Part shown: one piece after another, positions 25,073 to 34,500 of the stretch
How positions within the stretch are numbered: position 1 is the first letter of the stretch
How the letters are laid out: every line of letters begins with the position of its first letter
DNA from: Treponema bryantii
GTDB taxonomy: Bacteria > Spirochaetota > Spirochaetia > Treponematales > Treponemataceae
Assembly: GCF_900111035.1 (NCBI RefSeq)
Contig: NZ_FOFU01000009.1
Location: 1-64,000 of the forward strand
Direction of reading: 5' to 3'
Length of the DNA: 64,000 nt
The notes under the pieces: model-generated
Database searches by the model: none
Seen by the model: only the letters and a program-made list of their open reading frames with translations
Told to the model about the DNA's origin: nothing
Program-made: the position numbers and the translations under genes

Positions 25073-26983
25073 TTATTTCAAAAGTTCCAGAAACTGCATT
25101 TCATCAATAACTGGAATTCCAAGCTTTGCCGCTTTCTGATTTTTTGAAGAACCGCTGGTTGTATCGTTTGTTACCAGATAAGACAGGTCCTTTGTAACAG
25201 ATGATTTTATAGAACCGCCGTTTTTCTTAACCCGCTGCTCTGCATCTGCTCTCTTCATTGTAACAAGTTCTCCGGTAAAACAAAAGGATTTTCCTGCAAG
25301 TTTTCCTTCACCAGCAGATTCAAGTTCAATCACACCAGTCTCTACAAGATTTCGCATTTCTTCTGCATTTTCAGCAAGGCCTTCAACAATTATATGTGCC
25401 ATGATTTCTGCAAAACCATATACAGCTGCAATCTGTTCTTCTGTTGCAGTCAATAACTTTTCAAGGGTATTAAAGCCGGCACCAATAAGTTTTTCTGCTG
25501 AAGTCTCACCTACTCCTTCAATATCAAAAGCACCTACAAAAGTTGCAAGTCTCATACGGCGGTGATTCTGAATTGAATTATATACCTTTTCTGCACCGAG
25601 AGATTTTTTATCTGCTTCCATACTCTCTTCATTTAAGAAATATGGAACAAGGTCTTCTACCTGAAGGCTGTAAATATCTGAAATTGATTTAAGGCGCTTA
25701 TCATTGAAAAGCGAAGTAATGAGTGTTTCTCCAAGATCACGAATATCTACTACCTGCTGATATTTCAAAAGCTGATGAAGAACTCTTTTTGAACAGGCTT
25801 TATTTGGACAGAACAATCTGCTGCCTTCATCTACAAGAAGTGTTCCGCACACTTCACAGACTTTTGGAAATTCTATTTCTGTAGTCTCAAGTCCTTTTTC
25901 TTCAACAACGCTTTCGATTTTCGGAATAATTTCACCGCGCTTTACAACGACAACATGACTTCCAATCCGAACACCAAGTTTACGCAATGTATCCGGATTT
26001 GCAAGACTTGCACGCTGAACCTTTGTTCCGTTTAATTCAACTTCATCAAAAATTGCAACAGGAGTATAGGTACCGCCGCTGATACTCCACTCAACTTTAC
26101 GAAGAGTAGAAACAGCTTCTTCAAGACTAAACTTAAAGGCAATCTGGCGGTCTGGTCTGTCGCGGCTTGCGTCTGCAAAATTTATGGCACTTTCTTTTAC
26201 AACAAGGCCGTCAATATCGTACTCAAGGTCTTTACGCTCTTCCATTATTTTTGCACGGTAAGCAATTACGCGGTCGGGGCTTTTACAGATTACAAGTCGA
26301 ACTACATTAAAACCGCAGTCCATAAGCCAGCGGATTTTTTCTTCTTCGGTATTAAAATATGATTTTCCGTCTGTAGAAAGTGCATCATAAACAATAAGCT
26401 TAAGATATTCGCTGCCCTTTCCATCCTTGCGTTTCATAAGACCATTAGCTGCATTACGGCAGTTTGCTTTATCCGGGAAGTGAATTTTATGAACCTCGTG
26501 TGTCATAATTACTTCACCGCGGATTCCGCCGGTAAAAGGCACAAGCTGACCATCTTTATAAATGGCAGCATTTACACCGCCCATCTTACGGGCATTGGCA
26601 GTTATATCATCACCAATAGAACCGTCACCACGAGTAACAGCTCGTTTCAGGTAGCCGCCTTCATATTGTAGTTCAAGTGAAGCGCCATCGAGTTTATATT
26701 CTACAAGATATGCGTCATAAACATGCTTTTCTGCCCAGGCTAAAAACTGTTCAGGATTAGCAGCCTTTTCCTGACTACCCATTGGCATTACATGTTGAAC
26801 TTTTTCAAAGTTTCCAGAATCTGCACCAACGCGATGTAAAATAGCATTAGCAGGATCCAGCTCTTTTAATTCATCCCAGAGCTTATCAAATTCTGCATCG
26901 CTTATTTCACCTTCGCCGTCGTAATAGGATTTCTGATAACGGGTTATGAGTTGTTCGAGTTCTTTGATTCTGGATTCGGCCAT
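25073..26983 (-). CDS. ligA: NAD-dependent DNA ligase LigA
   Basis: LigA seals nicks during replication and repair using NAD+. The 636-residue protein has domain Ia (1-70), the adenylation motif YKLDGAS with the reactive Lys97, RGEV, the DGLVVK motif and an OB fold (IGSHVVVVKRGEIIPKI). A Cys4 zinc finger (CEVCG ... CPNKAC), helix-hairpin-helix repeats (FDIEGVGETSAEKLIGAGF) and a C-terminal BRCT domain (GKSFCFTGEL) follow. It is about 35 residues shorter than E. coli LigA, with no missing motif. It leads a minus-strand run after trmB. Confidence 0.96.
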   Translation of the reverse strand: MAESRIKELEQLITRYQKSYYDGEGEISDAEFDKLWDELKELDPANAILHRVGADSGNFEKVQHVMPMGSQEKAANPEQFLAWAEKHVYDAYLVEYKLDGASLELQYEGGYLKRAVTRGDGSIGDDITANARKMGGVNAAIYKDGQLVPFTGGIRGEVIMTHEVHKIHFPDKANCRNAANGLMKRKDGKGSEYLKLIVYDALSTDGKSYFNTEEEKIRWLMDCGFNVVRLVICKSPDRVIAYRAKIMEERKDLEYDIDGLVVKESAINFADASRDRPDRQIAFKFSLEEAVSTLRKVEWSISGGTYTPVAIFDEVELNGTKVQRASLANPDTLRKLGVRIGSHVVVVKRGEIIPKIESVVEEKGLETTEIEFPKVCEVCGTLLVDEGSRLFCPNKACSKRVLHQLLKYQQVVDIRDLGETLITSLFNDKRLKSISDIYSLQVEDLVPYFLNEESMEADKKSLGAEKVYNSIQNHRRMRLATFVGAFDIEGVGETSAEKLIGAGFNTLEKLLTATEEQIAAVYGFAEIMAHIIVEGLAENAEEMRNLVETGVIELESAGEGKLAGKSFCFTGELVTMKRADAEQRVKKNGGSIKSSVTKDLSYLVTNDTTSGSSKNQKAAKLGIPVIDEMQFLELLK

Positions 26984-26985
26984 TT

Positions 26986-27717
26986 TTAGACCTTCTCAAA
27001 ATAGATTTCTGTAATGCTTCTGTCTGCTTTCAGACCTTTGCGTTCAAACTTTGTCTGTGCACGCCATGGCTGTGGCTCTGCAAATCCTTCATATTTGTTT
27101 TTAAGATGCTCAGTCTGATTTAATTCTTCAAGAGCAAATTCAGCGTAATCAATAATATCAGTTACAAAATAAAGGTATCCGCCTGGAGCAAGTTTCTGTG
27201 CAAAAAGATTTGTTCGAGGGCGCTGAACCATACGTCGTTTATGATGTCTCTTTTTAGGCCATGGGTCAGGGAAGAAAATATGAAAGCCGTTTACTGAATT
27301 ATCGCCAATCATATATTCAAGAACTTCAAGAGCATCGTATTCAATAATGTAAAGATTCTTTAAGTCTTTCTTCTGGATTTCTGAAAGCACCTTACCTACA
27401 CCAGGTGTGTGAACTTCAATTCCAAGATAGTTGATTTCAGGATTAGCTTCTGCGAGGGCAATAGTTGCATCACCCATTCCAAAGCCAATTTCAATTACGA
27501 TAGGATTTGTATTTCCAAAAACATCAACAAAGTTCAGTTTTTTGTGTTCAAATGGAATACACCATGAAGGAGCAAGTTCATTATATGCACGCTCCTGTGC
27601 TGCAGTCATACGTCCTGCACGCAACACATAAGTTTTTACTTCTCGTCTCAAACCCGAGGGTGGGACCGCTTCCGGCTGTTCGCCGTTTTCAATTTTCTCT
27701 ACAGTATTATTTTCCAT
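26986..27717 (-). CDS. trmB: tRNA (guanine-N7-)-methyltransferase TrmB
   Basis: TrmB makes m7G46 in the tRNA variable loop using S-adenosylmethionine. The 243-residue protein shows the SAM-binding IEIGFGMGDATIALAEANP, GIEVHTPGVGKVL and the family hallmark FFPDPWPKKRHHKRR. The C-terminal end is TKFERKGL with the family ITEIYFEK. The first 35 residues, rich in Glu and Pro, are an extension. It ends 2 bp before ligA and starts 7 bp after the lipoprotein gene stop, so it belongs to a minus-strand operon. Confidence 0.95.
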   Translation of the reverse strand: MENNTVEKIENGEQPEAVPPSGLRREVKTYVLRAGRMTAAQERAYNELAPSWCIPFEHKKLNFVDVFGNTNPIVIEIGFGMGDATIALAEANPEINYLGIEVHTPGVGKVLSEIQKKDLKNLYIIEYDALEVLEYMIGDNSVNGFHIFFPDPWPKKRHHKRRMVQRPRTNLFAQKLAPGGYLYFVTDIIDYAEFALEELNQTEHLKNKYEGFAEPQPWRAQTKFERKGLKADRSITEIYFEKV

Positions 27718-27724
27718 ATATTTT

Positions 27725-28390
27725 CTAGTTTCCTTCTTCTGGAGTTACGGGCTTTTCTGGAGTAACACAGATTAAATTGCCCTTATCTGCATACCATATT
27801 ACCTGATAAGAAGCAGCTTCTCTATAACGGTTCCAGATAGCTCTTGTTGTTAAAAATTCTTCTGTTCTGTCACCAAAGTAAATCAGAATATGTTCCTTAT
27901 CATAAACAGCAATTTTTTCTATTCCACGTTTTTTTGACATAACTTCGGGCAAAGCCGGGAGCAGTACATCATAAAACTGGACATCATATTTTACATCAAC
28001 GGTTAATGAATATTCCTTTTCATCAGCATTATAGTAAGTAATCTCATAAGTTCCTACAGGAAGTTTTTCATTTTCCGGAGGAACAAGATTTGTACACCCT
28101 GCCCACTGTGTATCATCTGATTCAAGCATTGCAAGAATTTCTGTATCCCAGCACCAGTCGTTTTCAAGTGAAGTTATCTTTATTCTCTGATAGCGGCGAA
28201 CCTCTGAGGCAGAATTAGCAAAAACAGAAAGTCTTGCAGAAGGCAGTGTTGTTTCATCAGAATAATCAAAAATAACTGAATAATCAGCAGATGCAACTTC
28301 CGGAAGATTTTGTGAACAGGACATAAAAAGACCTGTACACGCTGCAAGAACAAGAGAAATCAGAATGTAGATACGGGAGTGATGCTGCAT
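27725..28390 (-). CDS. Lipoprotein of unknown function
   Basis: This 221-residue exported protein starts with a short basic, hydrophobic leader. Two candidate lipid-attachment cysteines are present, LAAC (Cys18) and FMSC (Cys25). LAAC is the more canonical lipobox, but Cys25 leaves a more usual leader length. The mature part alternates short strands (YSVIFDYSDE, GTYEITYYNADE, YDVQFYDVLLP) and resembles an Ig-like fold with no clear family. It sits between trmB and an unknown cytoplasmic gene, 7-8 bp from each, so all are probably one operon. Confidence 0.65.
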   Translation of the reverse strand: MQHHSRIYILISLVLAACTGLFMSCSQNLPEVASADYSVIFDYSDETTLPSARLSVFANSASEVRRYQRIKITSLENDWCWDTEILAMLESDDTQWAGCTNLVPPENEKLPVGTYEITYYNADEKEYSLTVDVKYDVQFYDVLLPALPEVMSKKRGIEKIAVYDKEHILIYFGDRTEEFLTTRAIWNRYREAASYQVIWYADKGNLICVTPEKPVTPEEGN

Positions 28391-28397
28391 AAAGATA

Positions 28398-29561
28398 TCA
28401 GAAGTTGAAGTTCAGGTTGATGACGGTAAGGTCTGAAGCTGAGAACTGATTTACCAGAGATTCAAACTTTACATTAACTTTCTTACATGCATCATCAAGA
28501 TAAGAAAGATAGTAAAGTCCAAGATCTGTTCCCTCCTGACCTTCCGGCAGCTCGCGGTAGAAGTCAATAAGGGATTTTTTATTGGTATTTGAATTCTTAG
28601 CAGACTCAATGTTGTCTTTCATTTCCTGGAATTCATCATCTTTGTTATAAAGTGTAATTGAAAGGCGGCCCTGTTTACCGATAGAGGTAGAACCACCACC
28701 GAGCTTCCATGAAAGGAATACAAGCTCATGTTTTCTCTGAAGTTCCTGTACAATCTTAGCACGTACTTCAGGATCAAAAATCAAAGCATCAATATCATCA
28801 ATACCATGATACATATTTCTTGCTTCTTTTCTAATATTTGTATTTTCGTTGTTAAGGGCAAGCTCCATTACCATTACAGAAATGTATTCTGCAACTTTTG
28901 ATTTGTCCATGTAAGAACTCAAAAGATTGCGGATGGCAACATACATTTCAGCAGCACCTTCATTCTTTGCAAAAAGAGTGATGATATACCAGTTCATAAG
29001 ACCAAGACGGTTCATAAACTTTTCTGACATAAGAAGATAGATATTCTTTTCTTCAGAAGAGTAATCCTTATTAGTCATAATTGACTTCCAGATTGGATCA
29101 AGGATTGTACGTCTTGTATTCTGAATTGTATTTTCCTTATTCTGCAGAATTGAACGCAGCTGGCGCTCAGACATATTTGTTCTTTCATCAATAAGATGAG
29201 AAGGATTGGCACGGTTATGCTTTCTTACACATTCACACTGAATAAGTGCAGAATATACGTCACGGTCAAACTGCTTATAAAGAAGTGAATATACGATTAC
29301 CTTTGACAAATCCATTACTTCCTGGCGGGAAGAAACGAATTCTGACATAGAAATTTCGATTTTAGAAATATAATCAAGGAGAATCATGCTCTGAATCGAC
29401 TGTGGAGAGAACTTATCCAGAGAGATTCCGTATTCTTCGATATTATCTGCAAGTCGGAAACGCAAGAGCTTTTTGTTATGACTTATGAAATTAGAAGCAC
29501 CATCTTCGGTTAATACAACTTTTAGTGGCAGTTCCAATATGAATTTCTTATCTGATCCCAT
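28398..29561 (-). CDS. Protein of unknown function with a faint HATPase-like C-terminus
   Basis: This 387-residue soluble, mostly helical protein has no signal peptide. In the second half, MELALNNENTNIRK resembles the N box of GHKL ATPases and EGTDLGLYYLSYLDDA resembles a G2 box. Between them GKQGRLSITLYNKDDEF stands where a G1/D box would be, but the usual DxGxG is missing. The protein ends in strands (LTVINLNFNF) as HATPase domains do. It may be a degenerate GHKL ATPase or simply coincidental. The ATG at 29561 is chosen for a short-spaced AGGG; TTG at 29579 has no ribosome site. Confidence 0.55.
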   Translation of the reverse strand: MGSDKKFILELPLKVVLTEDGASNFISHNKKLLRFRLADNIEEYGISLDKFSPQSIQSMILLDYISKIEISMSEFVSSRQEVMDLSKVIVYSLLYKQFDRDVYSALIQCECVRKHNRANPSHLIDERTNMSERQLRSILQNKENTIQNTRRTILDPIWKSIMTNKDYSSEEKNIYLLMSEKFMNRLGLMNWYIITLFAKNEGAAEMYVAIRNLLSSYMDKSKVAEYISVMVMELALNNENTNIRKEARNMYHGIDDIDALIFDPEVRAKIVQELQRKHELVFLSWKLGGGSTSIGKQGRLSITLYNKDDEFQEMKDNIESAKNSNTNKKSLIDFYRELPEGQEGTDLGLYYLSYLDDACKKVNVKFESLVNQFSASDLTVINLNFNF

Positions 29562-29653
29562 ACACCCTGCTATATGCAAATCTTTTTTATATTTTTATCT
29601 ATTATACACGATAGGACTTGCATTGTAAACAATAAAAATTTAAACTGAAGGAG

Positions 29654-31591
29654 ATGAAAACACGGCGCATTCTTTGCTACATCCTGATTTTTCTTTTCTG
29701 CTCCATTGCAAGTGCACAAAATAAAGGTCCATCGGGTATAGAATTATGCAGTGAGGTTCATTCCTTCCTCAAAAAAAATGGCTTTTCACCTTATTCACAA
29801 AGTCTTGTAATTTCCGGTGAAAATACATTTCCTTATAATATTATCGTCACATTTCCCGCGGAACAGAACACTTCTCCCGAAAATTTACTGCTGGTTTTCT
29901 TTCAGGAAGATGTTCCGGATAATAAAGAGCTTATAAAGCAGTGTCTTAAAGAAATCAGGGAAGGAAAATACCCTTTTACCGTTACGGCGCTGTTTGCTTA
30001 CGGTGAAAAGCAGAAATTTGAAAAACCAGATATGATTTACGGCACCAGAGTTTATCTTGAAAGTCTGAATACAAATCTTTCCTACAGTGCAGTCATTCTT
30101 GACCTTGAAAGCGAAGAAAATGAGATTGAAACAACAGCCTCTGGCCTTTCATCACCTCCACTGCTTATAAAAAACTCACTGAATCTATATAAAAACTATG
30201 GAATCGGCGACAAACTCCCTGTTTTTATATTAAGCCAGTCATCTTCTTATAAATTTATTTCCAGCCCTATTCTTGGAAGATTTTTTGATTATGAAATTCC
30301 AGCTATTAAACTGTCTCTTGGAGGAATTCCAAAAGAACAGAAAGACAAAACCGCCTGTGATGTCATTACTGATTTTGTAAATTTATTTTCAAACATCACA
30401 GATAACAGCTGGGAACATCACTTTTTAATTATCAGTCTTTTCGGGCACTATCATCTGATTTCCGAAAGAATGATTCTTCGCATTGTAACTCCTACTATTT
30501 TTATATGGATTATTTTTATTTTCCTGCTTATTTTTGTAAACCGGAGATTAAAAAAACATACCTGGTATACAGTTGGTGATATCTGGTGGTCAGTTCCACT
30601 CACCTATGTTGTTTTAGTAGTAGTTTTCTTTATATCAGGATATTTCTATAAAAATCTTTTTCCACACGCTTCTTATGCAGGAAAAATATATGGTCAATTG
30701 ATTCTTCAGATTATTGTTTCTCTGTTTATTATTCTTTCAATGTATCTGCTTATTTTAACCCGTAATTTTACTTTTAATGAACGTTCAATTGATTATCTGC
30801 TGGTTATAAGCTGCTTTATCAATCAGTCAATTTTTATTCTTGCTGATATTTCACTTAGTCCGATTTTTATTGCTATCTGTCTGCTTTCGCTTCTGGCTTT
30901 GTACGTCAAAAATAATTATCTTCATATAGCAGTTTTTATTCTGATGATTGCTCCTCTTATTCCTTACTGTCACAGAATGATTACAGCCAGTAATCTGCGC
31001 GAACTTTCAGAATTTATTACCAGAAATCCAAAAGTAAATATTGTTATTCCGTTTGTATTATATCCTGTTTATATAGTTCTCTTCAGAATTATTGCATCTG
31101 TCCGTACAAACCGTCAGAAAATACATTTTATGGCTATTTCTACAGCAATTGCATTTATGCTTGTCAGTACAGCTCTTATCTTACTGGGTGTATTCCGAAC
31201 TTCCAGCCTTAATAAACAGCAGATAACTCAACCTGATATCAGTATCAGCCCGCTTGGTAATGAACTTATCGAAATTTCAGTTAATGACAATATGATTTTT
31301 GAAGATACTATCCGTACACTGGATATAAATCTTAAGGAAAAATGCATTTTATGTGATGTTCTGATTACAACAGAATATCTTAATCCGGTGCTTTATTCTG
31401 ATAATGATTATTCTAATCCTTCATTAAATACAGTACGTTTCCGTATTCCGGATTATCCGCCTGAAAAAATGACTTTCAGTTACGGAGCTGCAAAAACTCC
31501 TTGCAGAATTACTGTATCAGCAGTTATTGAAGGTACTGATGACGACAATTATTATTTTATCAGTAAATCTCTTGCGATTGGAGATATCTGA
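29654..31591 (+). CDS. Large membrane protein of unknown function
   Basis: This 645-residue protein has a signal peptide (MKTRRILCYILIFLFCSIASA). A periplasmic domain of about 250 residues follows, including SPENLLLVFFQED and VFILSQSSSYKFISSPILG, which look peptidase-like without clear ligands. The next 250 residues hold about eight hydrophobic helices from LRIVTPTIFIWIIFIFLL on, and a short Ig-like tail ends the chain. The layout recalls GAA1/M28-like membrane proteins, but I cannot assign it. AAGGAG directly abuts the ATG with no spacer, an oddity. Its stop overlaps the dinB start (TGATG), implying coupling. Confidence 0.65.
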   Translation: MKTRRILCYILIFLFCSIASAQNKGPSGIELCSEVHSFLKKNGFSPYSQSLVISGENTFPYNIIVTFPAEQNTSPENLLLVFFQEDVPDNKELIKQCLKEIREGKYPFTVTALFAYGEKQKFEKPDMIYGTRVYLESLNTNLSYSAVILDLESEENEIETTASGLSSPPLLIKNSLNLYKNYGIGDKLPVFILSQSSSYKFISSPILGRFFDYEIPAIKLSLGGIPKEQKDKTACDVITDFVNLFSNITDNSWEHHFLIISLFGHYHLISERMILRIVTPTIFIWIIFIFLLIFVNRRLKKHTWYTVGDIWWSVPLTYVVLVVVFFISGYFYKNLFPHASYAGKIYGQLILQIIVSLFIILSMYLLILTRNFTFNERSIDYLLVISCFINQSIFILADISLSPIFIAICLLSLLALYVKNNYLHIAVFILMIAPLIPYCHRMITASNLRELSEFITRNPKVNIVIPFVLYPVYIVLFRIIASVRTNRQKIHFMAISTAIAFMLVSTALILLGVFRTSSLNKQQITQPDISISPLGNELIEISVNDNMIFEDTIRTLDINLKEKCILCDVLITTEYLNPVLYSDNDYSNPSLNTVRFRIPDYPPEKMTFSYGAAKTPCRITVSAVIEGTDDDNYYFISKSLAIGDI

Positions 31592-34500
31592 TGCAGAATA
31601 TCCTTCACTGGTATCTTCATGTAGATCTGGACGCTTTCTTTGCCTCTGTTGAGCAGCTTGATAATCCTGAATTAAGAGGAAAACCTGTAATTGTAGGCGG
31701 AAAACCAGAAGACCGGCGAAGTGTTGTTTCAACTGCATCTTATGAAGCACGGGCCTTTGGAGTTCATTCTGCAATGCCAACCTTTCAGGCTTATAAGCTT
31801 TGTCCACAGGGCATTTTTGTACATGGAAGAATGCACCGTTATGCTGAACTTTCCCATCAAATCATGAATATATTCCGTGATTATTCACCTGATGTAGATC
31901 AGATGTCCATTGATGAAGCATTTGTAGACCTTACAGGAACAGAAAAGCTATTTGGCCCGCCGGAAGAAACAGCAAGAAAAATAAAAGCACGTGTAAAAGA
32001 AGAAACAGGACTTACAGTATCAATCGGACTTGCAACAACAAAATATCTTGCAAAAATTGCTTCAGGACTTTCCAAACCGGACGGTTTTTATGTTATCAAG
32101 CCGGGAACAGAAGAAGCTTTTATGCTGAATCTTCCGCTTAATAAAGTCTGGGGACTTGGTCCAAAATCTCTTGAACTGATTCGAAGCAAAGGTTTAACTT
32201 CTACACGTGATATTTATGAAAGAGATTATAACTCTCTTGAATTTCTTTTCGGCAAAAACATGGCAGGCTTTCTGTATAACGTAGTCAGGGGTGGAGAAAA
32301 AGAATCCTTTTCACGAGAAGCAAAATCACATTCAATCAGTGCAGAAACAACATTTCCATTTGATCTTACCGATATTTATACGATAGAAACCGAATTGCTG
32401 GAACTTGCTCACGGTGTTTTTTTCCGTCTGCTAAAGGAAGAAAGCTTTTCAAGAACAGCATTTGTAAAGATTCGTTATGATGATTTTTCTACGTCAACAG
32501 TCCAGGAAACAGTTGAACGGAATATCATTACTCTCGATTCCTTTTTTGAAATAATCAAAAGACTATTTGAAAAACGCTATGAAAATGGCCGTGGAATAAG
32601 ACTGCTTGGTGTTGGCTTTGAAAACATCACAAAAGAAGAAAAGCCTTATCAGCAGGATTTATTTGATACCAATAATGACAAAAAAAAGCAGGCTGTTGAA
32701 AAAGCAATTCTGAATCTGTCTAAAAAACATCCGGAAATTAAAGTAAGTAAAGCAAGAACTCTAAAAGCTGTTCTCCTTGCTTTTTTACTTGCTACAGTTT
32801 CTTCTAAAATACAGGCAGAACAGCCTGTATATCTTTTTGATTATGAATTAAATGACAATAATCATGTTGATTTTTCTGTAAGCGGACTTTGGAAAATGGA
32901 GTTTACAGGTGGTATAGATATCACTTTTGGAAACGATACGCTTACAGCCTTTTCTCCTTCCGTACCTGTTTTTACTCAGGAAACTGATATTTCTGCACTT
33001 TTAATGCTTAATAATCACTGGTATTTTGAAGCAGCCTTTGCAGACAAATTTACAAAAAACACCTTTGCCTTTGGCTATAAAGGAGATGGTCTGATCCGTC
33101 ACTTCAGGCTTGCAAATCGTGGAATAACAATGAATGAAGGCTATTCTGCAGAGCACTTTGGTTATTCACTTCGCGGAGGAAATAATCAGGCTCCGGGAAT
33201 CTCACTTCAGCTTGTTTCTCCTTCAGAAAAAATAAAAGCAGATTTTCTTTTACGATATGATATGACAGAAACCAAAAGTCAGATTTATTACGGAATGAAT
33301 AAAGTTTCTGATGTAAAAATCCGCGCAGAAGATTTTGCTTATGGACGGGAATTTCATTTCCCTTCAGAATCATCACAAAAGCTTTTTGAAATTCAAAACG
33401 TTTATCTTGAAGTAAAAGGCGGCTCTTATACAGATGACCGTGGAATAAAATACCGTAAACTCCGCACAGATGAATACAGTATTATCCAGACAAGCGGCTC
33501 TGACAGTGAACCAAGACTTTATATTTCACAGGAAACTGAAAGCGGTAAAAATGCAAACGGAGAAATTCCAAGTATTCTTATAACATTTGATTTTTCACAG
33601 AATGCTTCAGCAATAATTTCAGATGCAGGCAACTGGAACAATGAATCAAGTTTTCTCGGTCAGATTCAAAAAACTCTGGGAAACGGCGGTGAGTTTAAGC
33701 TTGAAGAATATGATTATGAAATGCTTACAGCCATTGAAGGAGAACCTGCCCTTATCATTCAAAACTATGAAGGTTTTTCTCCATTTCTCTGCCCTTCTAT
33801 TTATAACAGAGGAACAAAAGATGCAGCAGATTTTCTTGTAATAGCAGATAAATCAGAAATGCCTGTTGCAAAATTTAAAGCCTTTGAAGCAGATGAACTA
33901 TATATAAGATTATATGAAAACTTTTTTGATACCAAACAGAGCAGCATAAGAGTTGCAAATAAGGAGACTCCGCAAAGTGTTTATCCGTTTGCAGAAGACT
34001 GTCCTGAAATATATCTGGGATTTCCCCAGAAAACCGACCTTGCAATCAGAGCCAGAACCTACAGCCCTGTAACAGAAATTCAGATTTCAAAAAAAGCAGC
34101 AGCTGGAACAGTACAGGTTTATAAAAACGGAAATCTTTTAACAGGAACAGTTTTTAATGAGAACACCGGAGTTCTTGAATTAAATCAGGCAGTTTCAGAA
34201 ACAGACCAATTGTTAATAACCTGGCAGGAAGAAAACTCAGATTTTACAAGTGGAGCGGTATCTGCGGCTGCAGGCTTTAAAATTGATTTTTTTCCGGAGC
34301 TTACAGGAGATATAGCACTTACAACAAGAATTCCTGTTTATAAAAAAAATACATTTATAGAAAATGGAACTCAAAAAAGCAGCTTTACTGCACTTACAAC
34401 CGGAATAACTTATGATAAAAACGGACTTATTCTTAAAGAAAAAGCCGCCATATCCTTATTAAATGACAACACTGCAGAAGGACTTTTACTTTACTCGTGG

